A stretch of DNA of 64,000 bases from CAZSLO01 sp964608025 (GCA_964608025.1 CAZSLO010000016.1:1-64000); one strand, 5' to 3'; counted from the stretch's first letter, positions 1 through 9,265 are shown. Numbers and translations are program-made. The notes: generated by a model not told the origin, from the sequence alone.

Positions 1-1188
1 GCTACATTCACTCTTGTCCTTTTGAGCTATCCTTACCTACTACTTACGATAAGAGGGGCATGGAGCAACTTGGATCCTTCTACCGAGGAATCAGCTCGGA
101 GCCTTGGACATGGTGCCTTGGGCACTATATTCCGCGTTACATTACCTCAATTGCATCCTGCAATCGCATCAGGGTTGGTGCTTGTCACCCTATATACAAT
201 TAGCGATTTCGGGGCAGTTTCTCTAATGAGATACCAAACTTTTACGTGGGTTATTTTCCAACATTATGAGTCATCATTTGACTACTCGATTGCAGCTGTG
301 CTTTCACTGGTCCTGATTTTAGTTGCTATAGTAATTTTGGCTCTCGAAGGAAGTACAAGGAATGGACTCCGATATTACAGGACAGGATTGGGTGTACAGA
401 GGATGCCTACAGTAGTCAATCTAGGGCGTTGGAGATGGCCTGCGGTCGCTTTGTGTGCAGTAGTAGTTGGCCTTTCTCTGTTGCTTCCGATGTTGGTCTT
501 GGGGATTTGGTTATTTAAGGGAGTCCTGTCTGGGGAGCCTTTGTTGATATTATGGGCCGCAACACGTAATTCCATAATGGCATCCGGAATGGCTGCCGCT
601 GTTGCTGCTGTTCTGGCGATACCTCTTGGTATTTTAACTGTTAGGTATTCAGGTAAATTCAGTTTATTCTTGGAGAGAATTAGCTTTACAGGCTATGCTC
701 TCCCAGGCGTTGTTGTAGCCTTGGCGCTCGTGTTTTTCGGCGCTAATTATGTTCCTATTATCTACCAGACTATTTGGCTGCTAGTCTTCGCTTACGTGGT
801 GTTGTTTTTTCCCGCGGCATTTGGTGCTACACGAGCGTCTTTGCATCAAGTTAGTCCTAGCTTGGAAGAGGCTGCACGGGGGCTTGGTATGAATACCCGC
901 CAGGTGATAAGTGGGATTACAGTTCCACTAGTAAGGTCAGGGGTGCTTATGGGGGCCGTTTTGGTATTTCTTATTGCCATGAAAGAGCTTCCAGCTACCC
1001 TGATTCTCAGTCCATTGGGATTCGAAACCCTTGCTACCGCCGTGTGGTCAGCTTCTTCAGAGGCATTTTTTGCAAGGGCCGCAGCACCTGCCCTGACCTT
1101 GATACTGATATCTTCCTTGCCAATGGCTTATCTGGTATCACTTGAAAAAAAACCTGTAGGCCTTAATACACAGGGGTATCACGGTTGA
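1..1188 (+). CDS. fbpB: Ferric iron ABC transporter permease, FbpB/ThiP type (5' end cut by window)
   Basis: Inner-membrane permease of an iron(III)-type ABC importer. The reading frame is open to base 1, so the gene starts upstream of the window; members of this family usually have over 500 residues in two fused halves. The visible part begins inside the first EAA loop (EESARSLG) and contains the second complete half, with its EAA loop EEAARGLGMNTRQV about 100 residues before the end, and about eight hydrophobic segments. Its stop overlaps the start of the ATPase gene (TTGA), and a matching binding lipoprotein follows, which supports the iron assignment. Thiamine or another small anion cannot be excluded from the permease alone. 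Confidence 0.85.
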   Translation, partial: ATFTLVLLSYPYLLLTIRGAWSNLDPSTEESARSLGHGALGTIFRVTLPQLHPAIASGLVLVTLYTISDFGAVSLMRYQTFTWVIFQHYESSFDYSIAAVLSLVLILVAIVILALEGSTRNGLRYYRTGLGVQRMPTVVNLGRWRWPAVALCAVVVGLSLLLPMLVLGIWLFKGVLSGEPLLILWAATRNSIMASGMAAAVAAVLAIPLGILTVRYSGKFSLFLERISFTGYALPGVVVALALVFFGANYVPIIYQTIWLLVFAYVVLFFPAAFGATRASLHQVSPSLEEAARGLGMNTRQVISGITVPLVRSGVLMGAVLVFLIAMKELPATLILSPLGFETLATAVWSASSEAFFARAAAPALTLILISSLPMAYLVSLEKKPVGLNTQGYHG

Positions 1189-2246
1189 ACAAGTCTATAG
1201 TCGAGTGCCACGGCGTTGTGAAACAGTATGGGTCGGTATTTGCTGTTAAGGACGTGAGCTTTGCTCTTATGCCCGGAGAGGTACTATCTATTCTTGGACC
1301 TAGTGGATGTGGCAAGACCACGATTTTACGACTGATCGCCGGATTCGAGAGCCCGGAGTTCGGAGAAATTAGAGTCGCGGGGGAATTGGTTTCAGGATCA
1401 TCGTTGCATATACCGCCTGACCGTAGAAATATTGGGATGGTATTCCAAGATTATGCTCTATTCCCGCACAAGACCGTAGTAGAGAATATCTCATTCGGTC
1501 TTCAAGGTATTGGGGAAGTCGATAGGAAAAAGAGACTGGCCGAGATGATTGGACTTGTTAGGCTAGATGGTTTTGAAGACCGATATCCACATGAATTGTC
1601 AGGAGGACAACAACAAAGGGTTGCATTGGCACGTAGCATAGCACCACGGCCAAACGCGATATTGTTAGACGAGCCTTTTAGTAATCTAGATACTGAGATG
1701 CGACGTAAGATGCGCGAGGAGATTGAAGAAATTATTAGGCAAAATAGCATTGCCACGGTCTTCGTAACCCATGATCGCGAGGAAGCATTTGGAATTGCAG
1801 ATCGGGTGGCCGTAATGAGGAATGGACACCTTGAGCAGATTGGGATTCCCAAGGATGTCTATGATCGGCCGGCAAACCCATTTGTTGCAGAAATGGTAGG
1901 CAGCAGTGATTTTCTTATTGGTGAGATCAATGGCAATTTTGCCTTAACAGAGATTGGCAGGATGCTATTTACAAGTGATAGTGCTGCGTTCTGTGATGGG
2001 GACCGGGTTGTTTTACTAATACGTCCGGAGGACTTCCAAATAATACCGCGTGAGAAAGGTGAATTGACGGTCCGAGGCAGAGAGTTTCGAGGCGAGGATA
2101 CAATATTAGATCTGGTCACTAAGTCTGGACTAAGTCTCAAGTGCCGTCAACCTTCCTATTCCACTCTAATGCCAGGTGTGAATGTTTCTCTAGTTCCACA
2201 TACGGGGAAATCGTTCCTTGCATTTGATGACACTTCTTCTGTATAG
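1185..2246 (+). CDS. fbpC: ABC transporter ATPase, ferric iron (FbpC-like)
   Basis: Energy-coupling subunit of the iron importer. Walker A GPSGCGKTT lies at about residues 38-46, the signature LSGGQQQR at 138-145, Walker B ILLDEP at 159-164, and the H-loop FVTHD follows. The last 120 or so residues form a TOBE-type regulatory domain, as in FbpC/PotA proteins. The length of 353 aa is typical. The start is TTG in a four-base overlap with the permease stop, so translation is probably coupled. The specificity call rests on the neighbouring FbpA-like binding protein. Confidence 0.88.
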   Translation: MNKSIVECHGVVKQYGSVFAVKDVSFALMPGEVLSILGPSGCGKTTILRLIAGFESPEFGEIRVAGELVSGSSLHIPPDRRNIGMVFQDYALFPHKTVVENISFGLQGIGEVDRKKRLAEMIGLVRLDGFEDRYPHELSGGQQQRVALARSIAPRPNAILLDEPFSNLDTEMRRKMREEIEEIIRQNSIATVFVTHDREEAFGIADRVAVMRNGHLEQIGIPKDVYDRPANPFVAEMVGSSDFLIGEINGNFALTEIGRMLFTSDSAAFCDGDRVVLLIRPEDFQIIPREKGELTVRGREFRGEDTILDLVTKSGLSLKCRQPSYSTLMPGVNVSLVPHTGKSFLAFDDTSSV

Positions 2247-2317
2247 GCCTATATATTTATTTGCTTTGCCGCATTGTCTAAAAATCCCAGAAGCTATCCG
2301 CGGTTTTTTAGAGGTGT

Positions 2318-2342
2318 CCGATAAGTTCCCTTGATTTATCGG
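2318..2342 (+). other. Hairpin downstream of fbpC
   Basis: A 7-bp perfect inverted repeat (CCGATAA / TTATCGG, 11-base loop) about 70 bp after the fbpC stop. No T-run follows, so it is not a canonical terminator. It may mark the transcript end or partially separate fbpBC from fbpA. The rest of the 283-bp gap up to 2529 is AT-rich and holds the fbpA promoter region. Confidence 0.35.
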
Positions 2343-2430
2343 AGTTGGCCGAGCCTACCCTCAAAATTTGCCGATAGATAACAATTGCTGCAGCCTGTGT
2401 TTTTAAACTAATTAGTATAGAGATATTAAT

Positions 2431-2470
2431 ATAATATGTTATTGCATATTATTTTAGTTAGTATTAACAT
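2431..2470 (+). promoter_or_regulatory. fbpA promoter with overlapping palindromic operator candidate
   Basis: A perfect 8-bp inverted repeat, ATAATATG-N6-CATATTAT, spans 2431-2452. A possible -35 TTGCAT (2442-2447) sits inside it, and a possible -10 TAACAT (2465-2470) lies 17 bases further on. A palindrome over the -35 of an iron-uptake gene is what a Fur/DtxR-type repressor site would look like; which regulator binds is not known. The promoter call is by eye. Confidence 0.45.
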
Positions 2471-2529
2471 AGTAATTCAGGATATCAACATATCATAATT
2501 TCATATTGCAAGGTATAAAGGAATAATCC

Positions 2530-3612
2530 ATGACTTGGCGTAAATTATTTAAGTTTTTTAGTTTAGCCGGCATTTTGCTAATAGTTGTAGTTGGATGTAC
2601 TCGCGAGGTACAAGTCGAGGTAATTAAAGAAGTACCGGTAGAAAAAACAATCACTGTCGAGAAAGAAGTAATCAAGGATAAAGATCCTGGAAAATTAGTT
2701 GTCTATTCTGGACGTAGTAAATCACTAGTCGATCCTATAATTGAGCAGTTTCAAGAAGTGACAGGAATAGATGTTTCTGTTAAATACGGAAAAACAGCCC
2801 AAATAGCTGCGACGCTACTGGAAGAAGGGAAAAATTCCCCGGCGGATATCTTCTTCGCCCAAGACCCAGGTGGCCTTGGGGCTACTATTGATATGCTCGC
2901 TCCTATTCCTTCAGATATAGTTGGACTAGTACCAGAATGGGCGAGATCTCCCGAAGATCGCTGGGTAGGCATCTCCGGTAGGGCTAGAGTCGTTGTTTAC
3001 AACACAGAAAACATAGCGGAATCTGATCTTCCTACATCAATCAAAGGATTTGTAGATCCAAAATGGGAGGGACGTATCGGATGGCCTCCGACCAATGGTT
3101 CATTCCAGGCCATGGTCACTGCTATGAGAGTCCAGTGGGGTGAAGATGAAACTCGTGAATGGCTGAAAGGAATCCAGGCTAACAACCCGGCCATTTTCCC
3201 AAAAAATACACCGACAGTTGCAGCGACAGCTACGGGTGAAATCCACGTTGGATTTGTGAACCATTACTATTTACATCGTTTTATGGCAGAGGAAGGAGAT
3301 TCGTTTAAGGCGCGCAACTTTTTCATGAATGGTGGTGGCCCTGGCAGTATTGTATTGGTAGCAGGTGCAGGTATATTAGAAACTGGCGATAACAACGAAA
3401 ATGCTGAGAAGTTTTTGCGATTTATGCTTTCGAAGGTTGCTCAGCAATATTTTGCGAGTCAAACTTTTGAGTATCCTTTGATTGAGGGAGTTAAAACGCA
3501 TCGTATGCTGCCTCCTATCACTACTTTGAAGAATCCGAATATCGACATGGCATCACTTGCGGATCTCAAAGGAACTCAGAACATGCTTCGCGAATTAAAT
3601 ATCATTCAATAG
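2530..3612 (+). CDS. fbpA: Ferric iron-binding lipoprotein (FbpA-like)
   Basis: Extracytoplasmic iron(III)-binding protein for the FbpBC permease. A signal peptide ends in a lipobox with the lipidated Cys at residue 23. A charged E/V/K-rich linker (about residues 26-52) separates the anchor from the type 2 periplasmic-binding fold; such linkers are common on Chloroflexota binding lipoproteins. The adjacent tyrosines at 246-247 (NHYYLHRF) match the conserved iron-coordinating Tyr pair of the FbpA family. At 360 aa it is slightly long because of the linker. It has its own AT-rich promoter and is followed by a terminator-like hairpin. Confidence 0.88.
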   Translation: MTWRKLFKFFSLAGILLIVVVGCTREVQVEVIKEVPVEKTITVEKEVIKDKDPGKLVVYSGRSKSLVDPIIEQFQEVTGIDVSVKYGKTAQIAATLLEEGKNSPADIFFAQDPGGLGATIDMLAPIPSDIVGLVPEWARSPEDRWVGISGRARVVVYNTENIAESDLPTSIKGFVDPKWEGRIGWPPTNGSFQAMVTAMRVQWGEDETREWLKGIQANNPAIFPKNTPTVAATATGEIHVGFVNHYYLHRFMAEEGDSFKARNFFMNGGGPGSIVLVAGAGILETGDNNENAEKFLRFMLSKVAQQYFASQTFEYPLIEGVKTHRMLPPITTLKNPNIDMASLADLKGTQNMLRELNIIQ

Positions 3613-3721
3613 CGGAGTCGAAGTACATTACTTCAACATGGTTTTTTAGAGAAGTAGCACCGAAGCATGAAATTAATGCTCGATGTATTTCCGACAATTA
3701 AAGGGATGTGAGAAAGGTTAT

Positions 3722-3745
3722 CAGAAAGGGCTGCCTTTCTGGTTT
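3722..3745 (+). terminator. Probable terminator of fbpA
   Basis: A perfect 8-bp stem CAGAAAGG/CCTTTCTG with a 4-base loop, followed by GTTTT. A second small hairpin (ACCCAG-TACT-CTGGGT, 3760-3775) lies just downstream and may serve the convergent VOC gene. Confidence 0.55.
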
Positions 3746-3793
3746 TAGACCAGGTAGTGACCCAGTACTCTGGGTATTGTGAGGTTAAATAGT

Positions 3794-4213
3794 CTAGTCG
3801 GTACCTACCCAGCCTCCTTGTGAGATATCCAGCATTACACCATCTGGTCCTGTGTATTTCAACTCTACATTCTTGTTGCTGTGTTCGCTTCCCATACCTG
3901 AGTGTAATGCATTATTCACATCATCTTGTGGTAGTGAATTAGCCTTGCGGAGCTTTCCATCCGCCTCTTCGGCATCATCGACTTGAAATCCTATGTGATG
4001 GATGCCAGAGTAATCGAGACCTTGTTCACCTGCTACGATGTCGTTTTTGAATTTAAGTACGGCGATATTAACGTTACCGTCACTCAGGTAATATCCCTCC
4101 GCATTTTCACTGTCTACCTTTCCAACCATCTGTAGATCAAATACATCTCGGTAGAAATGGGCAGTTGATTCAGGTTCTTGTGTCGCAATAGCGATATGTT
4201 TCAGCTTGGCCAT
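3794..4213 (-). CDS. VOC/glyoxalase-fold protein
   Basis: A single-gene member of the vicinal oxygen chelate superfamily, 139 aa with two beta-alpha-beta-beta-beta modules. The N-terminus (KLKHIAIAT) carries the usual first metal-ligand His, and the central GIHHIGFQVDD starts the second module, with another His pair. The C-terminal GPDGVMLDIS is the usual last strand of methylmalonyl-CoA epimerase and lactoylglutathione-lyase relatives. The substrate cannot be predicted. The start is well placed, with TAAGGAG upstream on the minus strand. Confidence 0.75.
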   Translation of the reverse strand: MAKLKHIAIATQEPESTAHFYRDVFDLQMVGKVDSENAEGYYLSDGNVNIAVLKFKNDIVAGEQGLDYSGIHHIGFQVDDAEEADGKLRKANSLPQDDVNNALHSGMGSEHSNKNVELKYTGPDGVMLDISQGGWVGTD

Positions 4214-4408
4214 TTTTTCTCCTTAAGCCTGAGGACAGTTAGCCGGTATACTATTCTAAGATAAATCCTAGCCTAGGAATCAATATATGGTTGGTTTGGC
4301 TGGGTGTCAACTTGGAAGTCATATAGCCCACTCTATTTTGTGAATGAGATTGACTGTCGACCAAATCGATGTCGGAGGGATTGATCTAGCACAGATAACA
4401 AAGTCGAT

Positions 4409-4600
4409 CTAGTTGCGGATTTGCACCTTGTATTGAGAACGTAGGCAACGGGTACATATTTTGACTCGTTTCGCTGTTCCGTTCTCGTAGACAGTTGCCT
4501 TTTGCACATTAGCGGACCATCGTGTTTTAGTGCGCCGCTTTGAGTGGCTGACGTTGTTACCGGACTGGTTAGATTTGTGACAAACAGAGCATCTTGCCAT
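4409..4600 (-). CDS. rpmB: 50S ribosomal protein L28
   Basis: A large-subunit ribosomal protein of 63 aa. The frame is open further upstream, but the family N-terminus (MARCSVCHKS) sets the start at 4600. Conserved blocks seen are GNNVSHSKRRTK, RWSANVQKA and KICTRCLRS; the two CxxC pairs (CSVC, CTRC) suggest a zinc-binding form. It is divergent from fakA. A comparable rpmB/fakA divergent arrangement is known in Firmicutes, so the neighbourhood is conserved. Confidence 0.95.
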   Translation of the reverse strand: MARCSVCHKSNQSGNNVSHSKRRTKTRWSANVQKATVYENGTAKRVKICTRCLRSQYKVQIRN

Positions 4601-4750
4601 GGTTTTTTCTTTGACGTAAGAGAAGTTGGTTGAGTAGAATCGGCCCATCCGACGCCTATTAAGCTTCGGGCGGAACCGTTAGCATTATACAGCTGTATTC
4701 GACTTTAGTATGTCTAATGAACATACCATAAAGGACAAGATCCGGCAATA

Positions 4751-6418
4751 ATGATAGACACACATAAAGGTAAAATATACAACAAAGATCGACTTGACGG
4801 AGTTGATCTGAAAGCGATGATATCATCGGCAGTAAACCTTCTCGAAGCCAACATAGAGTCGATCAACGAACTCAACGTATTTCCGGTTGCTGATGGTGAT
4901 ACCGGCACTAATATTTACTTTACTTTAAGGGATTCAGTTGCGGGAACGTTAAGGACAGACTGTGGTGGGGCAGACGAAGTTTCCCGGGCCTTGGCAGACG
5001 CAGCACTTGGTACTGCCAAGGGAAACAGTGGAGTTATTCTGTCACAGTTTCTCGAAGGTCTTGCTATTGGTTTGAAAGATGGTCCTGATTTTGATTGCAG
5101 GGAACTTGTTCATGCATTAAATATGGCCTGCTCTTATTCGTACAAGGCTGTGGGCAACCCTGTAGAAGGTACGATGTTGACTGTCATTGCAGCGGTTTCC
5201 AACGCAGCCACTGATTTCAAAGGATCTCCGGATGACATCCTCGGTCTCTTAGATGTCGTTTGCAAAGCTTCTCGTGAATCCGTAGCGCTGACCCCAACAA
5301 AACTGGATGTATTGAAGGAAGCTGGTGTAGTTGATGCTGGTGGCCAAGGTATCGCTGTGATTTTTGAGGGTGCCAGAAGATACCTGGCAGGTGAGATCGA
5401 CACTATCGAGATAAAAGCACCAGATCCTATTGGTGTTGACAACCCGACAGGATCTATTTCTCAGCAATTTCTGGATACTGCAGGGGAAGAACAGTACGGA
5501 TTTTGCACACAATTCCTTTTGCAAGCAGAAAATATTGATATAGAAGACCTAAGAGACAAGATATCAAGTATGGGCGAGTCTGACAGTGTTGTGGGGAACA
5601 ACAAGAATGTACAAGTGCATGTACATACCCAGGATCCTGACGCCGTGATAATAATGGGATCCCAACTCGGTGTATTGAGCCAGGTTAAGGCTGAGAACAT
5701 GGACGATCAATACGCTCAGTTTGCTGGTGATTCTGGTTTTGAAGAGGGGCAATCAAGTGTAGAACTTGGTGTAGTCGTGGTTGGACTAGGTTCAGGGTTT
5801 CGAGCCATCTTTTCCGAGCTCGGGGCTGTAGTATTTGCCCCAGGTGCCGATACGATAAATCCCAGCGTTGACGAACTTCTATTTGCGATAAATAGTGTCC
5901 CCTACAACTCTGTAATAGTCTTGCCTAACAACTCAAATATAATGCCAGCCGCAGTTCAGGCCGCGAAGAAGTCGGACAAAGACGTAAGGGTTTTGCCCAC
6001 CCAGTCTATACCTCAGGGTGTGGCCGCTATGAGTGGGTACTTTGATGCTACGGCTGAAATAGATGCAAATATGATTGAGATGGAAGAAGCCGTGGAGTCG
6101 ATTCGAAGTGGTGCGGTGACTGAGGCCGTTCGGCCGGTGACCCTAAACGGCCTAACAATTGAACCGGGGATGATGATTGGTTTTTTGGATAATAAACTCG
6201 TTGCCGCTAACGAGGAATTAGAAATCGTAGTGCAATCTCTATTAGAAATTGCCGGACCTGACAAGGGAGATTTGGTGACTTTATATTGGGGTGGCGAACT
6301 TACACCAGATGAAGCTAATCGGATTTGCGATAAAATGTCGGCAGTCTTCGATGGAGTAGATATACATATTTATGAGGGTGGTCAGCCAGGTCACCCATTT
6401 TTGTTATCGATTGAATAG
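4751..6418 (+). CDS. fakA: Fatty acid kinase catalytic subunit, DAK2 domain (FakA/YloV)
   Basis: ATP-dependent kinase that phosphorylates fatty acids held by a FakB protein, feeding acyl-phosphate into phospholipid synthesis. The N-terminal DAK2 domain is clear, with the Mg-ATP binding block PVADGDTGTN at about residues 45-54 and GNSGVILSQ further on. The C-terminal half (from about residue 320) is the FakA-type domain ending in a GGQPGHPFLLSIE block. At 555 aa the length is typical. The DegV/FakB gene follows 26 bases downstream, so the two form a functional unit. Confidence 0.9.
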   Translation: MIDTHKGKIYNKDRLDGVDLKAMISSAVNLLEANIESINELNVFPVADGDTGTNIYFTLRDSVAGTLRTDCGGADEVSRALADAALGTAKGNSGVILSQFLEGLAIGLKDGPDFDCRELVHALNMACSYSYKAVGNPVEGTMLTVIAAVSNAATDFKGSPDDILGLLDVVCKASRESVALTPTKLDVLKEAGVVDAGGQGIAVIFEGARRYLAGEIDTIEIKAPDPIGVDNPTGSISQQFLDTAGEEQYGFCTQFLLQAENIDIEDLRDKISSMGESDSVVGNNKNVQVHVHTQDPDAVIIMGSQLGVLSQVKAENMDDQYAQFAGDSGFEEGQSSVELGVVVVGLGSGFRAIFSELGAVVFAPGADTINPSVDELLFAINSVPYNSVIVLPNNSNIMPAAVQAAKKSDKDVRVLPTQSIPQGVAAMSGYFDATAEIDANMIEMEEAVESIRSGAVTEAVRPVTLNGLTIEPGMMIGFLDNKLVAANEELEIVVQSLLEIAGPDKGDLVTLYWGGELTPDEANRICDKMSAVFDGVDIHIYEGGQPGHPFLLSIE

Positions 6419-6444
6419 ACATATTCTTACTTTAGGAGATCCAT

Positions 6445-7293
6445 ATGACGGTTAAAATTGTAACTGACAGCACTTCCGATATACCGGCCGATGTCGCCGA
6501 GCGTCTGGACATTACTGTTGTACCTTTGAACATACACTTTGGTACAGATAACTATAAAGATAACGTTACGATCTCTGCTGATGAGTTCTACTCCCGATTG
6601 GCAACCAGTAGCATGTTGCCGAAGACATCACAGCCATCTCCAGGGGATTTTAAAGAGATCTATGATGAACTTGGAGCGAACGCGGATGCAATCGTGTCGA
6701 TTCATGTCTCTTCCAAGCTAAGTGGTACATATAATTCGGCTGTACAGGCGGCGGCCCAAACCTCTACAAAATGTCCTATTGAGATCGTTGATAGCGAGCA
6801 GGTTTCTATGGGGCTTGGATTGACAGTGATTGCTCTAGCTGGAGCCGCTAATAATGGGGCTAGTATGGAGGAGATAACAGCGGTAGCTCAAGATACGAAA
6901 ATGAGAGCCCAGGTCATTGGATTATGTGAAACCTTGGAATATCTTGAAAAAGGAGGTCGCATCGGTAAAGCCCAGTCTTTGGTAGGATCCGTTCTAAAGA
7001 TTAAACCAATGATAATCGTTAAGGATGGAGAAATTCACGAACTGGGTAAAGGACGTACATTCGCCAAGAGTGTCATTAAGCTTAAAGAAGCTGCCCGTCG
7101 ATTTTCCCCGATCGATTCGTTATCAGTGATCTACAGTACTACCCCAGAAGTCGCACTTGAAATTGCTGATGAACTTAAAGACATGCTTCCCTCAGGGGTT
7201 GATCCTTACTTGACACGATTTGGCCCAGTCATCGGTACATATGCAGGTCCTGGTGCGATAGGTATAGCGGTCATCCAGTCAGTATCTGAGTGA
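6445..7293 (+). CDS. fakB: DegV family fatty-acid-binding protein (FakB)
   Basis: Fatty-acid carrier that presents the acyl chain to FakA. The DegV hallmark KIVTDSTSDIP is at the N-terminus, followed by the TSQPSPGDF block and the HVSSKLSGTYNSA loop that binds the carboxylate. At 282 aa the length is normal. It lies directly behind fakA with an AGGAG site before the ATG. The reading frame stays open for 74 codons after its TGA stop (see next entry). Confidence 0.9.
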   Translation: MTVKIVTDSTSDIPADVAERLDITVVPLNIHFGTDNYKDNVTISADEFYSRLATSSMLPKTSQPSPGDFKEIYDELGANADAIVSIHVSSKLSGTYNSAVQAAAQTSTKCPIEIVDSEQVSMGLGLTVIALAGAANNGASMEEITAVAQDTKMRAQVIGLCETLEYLEKGGRIGKAQSLVGSVLKIKPMIIVKDGEIHELGKGRTFAKSVIKLKEAARRFSPIDSLSVIYSTTPEVALEIADELKDMLPSGVDPYLTRFGPVIGTYAGPGAIGIAVIQSVSE

Positions 7294-7518
7294 ATTGGGG
7301 GACAGGTTTCTTTTGACCATGGAAAGATTGGGATACACACTCACTTAGGTATGCCTTGGAAGTTGTCGAAAACACTTGGGAGAGTTAGGTCGTTTGCACC
7401 TGACCCAGAACAGGATAATAGGCGTATTCTTGGCGATCTGCTGGGCCTATCTGACATGGAGATAGATCGGCCTGAGGCTGCTGGCGTGGTGGGTTCTAAT
7501 TTCCAACCCAAGATTTAG
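7294..7518 (+). other. Open frame after fakB, possible small ORF or gene remnant
   Basis: The 74 codons after the fakB TGA, in the same frame, contain no stop until TAG at 7516. An ATG at 7351 would give a 55-aa product with a mixed, protein-like composition (for example DPEQDNRRILGDLLGLSDME) but a weak ribosome binding site. I recognise no family. It could be chance, a remnant of a downstream gene, or a readthrough extension. Confidence 0.2.
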
Positions 7519-7547
7519 TAACTAAATTATTGATAGACTAACAGCCA

Positions 7548-7570
7548 GCCATATACATCGAGTATATGGC
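7548..7570. repeat. Perfect 9-bp inverted repeat
   Basis: GCCATATAC-N5-GTATATGGC, followed on the plus strand by seven A. Neither strand has a T-run on the correct side, so it is not a standard terminator. It lies between the fakB region and the convergent aldolase-like gene. Confidence 0.45.
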
Positions 7571-7643
7571 AAAAAAATCCATTTCCAAGCGATACTTAAT
7601 TCTTATAGAACTCCCTCGGCCTGTTGCAGTAGACAAGATCCAA

Positions 7644-8450
7644 CTATTTTTGTCCCCGTTCCCTTGCGAGTCGCTCAAAAGTCTCGGCATTGTAATAGCG
7701 CCCTGGCGGACAATTTTCTTCAAGAATCATTGATTTCACGACATCCTCAAATTCTTCGTGCTCCTCGGCCCAATCGATAATTTGTTCAGCAAGTTGGTGG
7801 GGTATGCAGATAATATCGTGGTCTTGCGCCACTATAATGTCTCCTGGCCTAACTGTTATGCCGCCGCAGACAATGTCTATGTTGTCTGCCACGGAGGTGA
7901 TGCCAGCGCGTCCAGCCGGTGTTATTCCTCCAGCAAAAATCCCATACCCGTACTCTTTTATAGCTGGTAGGTCTCGGATTCCCCCATCGGTAACTAGACC
8001 CTCGGCCTTGACCATCTTTAGATGTAAAAGGATCATATCTCCAGCAATAGCCTTGTCTACGTTCCCATGTGTCCCTACCACGAGTATGTCCCCTGGTCCA
8101 CTAGAACCCATGGCTCGGTATTCTGGAGAGCTCTCTCCCAGGTTCGTTTCTTCTTCTATGTCTGGCCGGGAAGGAATATATGAAAGTGTTCTGGCTCTAC
8201 CCACTATGCGCTTGCCCGGTGTATAGCAATTAATTCCTGTCATAAAACAATTCGAGTATCCGTGGCTGTTTGTAGCACTGTATAGGGTAGCCGTGCCTAC
8301 CTTCATAAATCGTTTGATGATCTCATCGGGTATGTTGTTAGTTACCAAGTCTGATTCTCCTATCTTGAGTTGTTTTCTACTTGTATCTACTATTGAACTT
8401 CGGGGATTCTTCAGTTGAGAGGACAGATTCTTGTTTTGTTCTATCCCCAT
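7644..8450 (-). CDS. RraA/HMG aldolase-family protein
   Basis: A member of the RraA-like fold that includes 4-hydroxy-4-methyl-2-oxoglutarate aldolase and oxaloacetate decarboxylases. The metal and carboxylate site is visible as GD (137-138) through TDGGIRD (154-160), the usual Gly-Asp ... Arg-Asp signature, and GDILVVGTHG is also typical. About 40 residues precede the domain, so the true start may be internal; no clear Shine-Dalgarno supports the first ATG. It probably acts in breakdown of aromatic or branched acids rather than as an RNase E regulator. It is divergent from an O-methyltransferase. Confidence 0.75.
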   Translation of the reverse strand: MGIEQNKNLSSQLKNPRSSIVDTSRKQLKIGESDLVTNNIPDEIIKRFMKVGTATLYSATNSHGYSNCFMTGINCYTPGKRIVGRARTLSYIPSRPDIEEETNLGESSPEYRAMGSSGPGDILVVGTHGNVDKAIAGDMILLHLKMVKAEGLVTDGGIRDLPAIKEYGYGIFAGGITPAGRAGITSVADNIDIVCGGITVRPGDIIVAQDHDIICIPHQLAEQIIDWAEEHEEFEDVVKSMILEENCPPGRYYNAETFERLARERGQK

Positions 8451-8484
8451 CTTAGCTCAATAAGAGGAGAGGGTAAAAACACTT

Positions 8485-9114
8485 ATGATAGTTTCATCAG
8501 ATATAGAGGAATATGTACAATCCCACACGAGCCCTTTGCCCATCCATATTTCGGACCTTGCTAGATTTACCCTACGAGAGATGGAAGGTGCCGCGATGCT
8601 TTCGGGTCCAATCGAGGGAACACTTCTTCAGTTTTTAGTCTGGGCATCTGGTGCTCACAGGATTTTGGAGATAGGATGCTTTACTGGGTTTAGTGCCCAG
8701 ATGATGGCTTCTGCGTTGCCCGCAGATGGAAAATTGATAACCTGCGAGATAGATCCTCATACTGCTTCGATCGCTCGAAAATATTTTGATAACGGTCCAA
8801 GTAAAGACAAGATCGAAATAGCTGTTGGACCGGCGGTAGATACGCTGAAAATTCTACAAGGCCCATTTGATCTCGTGTTTATAGATGCTGATAAGACACC
8901 GTATATTGAGTACTATGAAAGATCAATGGAACTACTAGCGGAAGATGGATTAATAGTGGTCGACAACGTTTTATGGGGTGGAGCTGTAATTGACCCTAAT
9001 ACTGACGTGGACAAGGCCATAGCTAAATTCAACGACCACGTTGCTGTCGATAAAAGGGTTCAGCAAGTCATCCTCACCGTACGTGATGGTGTTATGTTGA
9101 TTCGAAAGAGTTAG
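8485..9114 (+). CDS. SAM-dependent O-methyltransferase, catechol OMT-like (Methyltransf_3)
   Basis: Class I methyltransferase for hydroxyl groups of catechol-like substrates. The SAM site LEIGCFTGFS is at 61-70 and the acidic loop CEID at 87-90. The metal-binding residues of the family are seen as D134 (FIDADK) and D160-N161 (VVDNVLWGG). At 209 aa it is normal for the short bacterial and plant caffeoyl-CoA type. A strong GAGGAGAGG site precedes the ATG. Substrate unknown. Confidence 0.85.
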   Translation: MIVSSDIEEYVQSHTSPLPIHISDLARFTLREMEGAAMLSGPIEGTLLQFLVWASGAHRILEIGCFTGFSAQMMASALPADGKLITCEIDPHTASIARKYFDNGPSKDKIEIAVGPAVDTLKILQGPFDLVFIDADKTPYIEYYERSMELLAEDGLIVVDNVLWGGAVIDPNTDVDKAIAKFNDHVAVDKRVQQVILTVRDGVMLIRKS

Positions 9115-9265
9115 CCTAGTTGTCTAGTTTAAAAAGGACTATCGATCAGGGTCTTTTGGTGGATAGGCTGCCGGGACTTGGAATTCCAATTTACAGGAAT
9201 ATATACCAACAAATATTTCATTTCGAAAGTTTGTTGCTCGAGTTTAAAACGATAAGCTGGCGGAC

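Noticed and set aside
7548..7570. Hairpin with an adjacent homopolymer as a terminator
   Set aside because: The seven A follow the stem on the plus strand, so the T-run would precede the stem on the minus strand; the orientation is wrong for both.
7644..8450. RNase E regulator RraA or menaquinone methyltransferase
   Set aside because: Those are common mis-annotations of this fold; the metal/aldolase signature and degradative context fit an aldolase or decarboxylase better.
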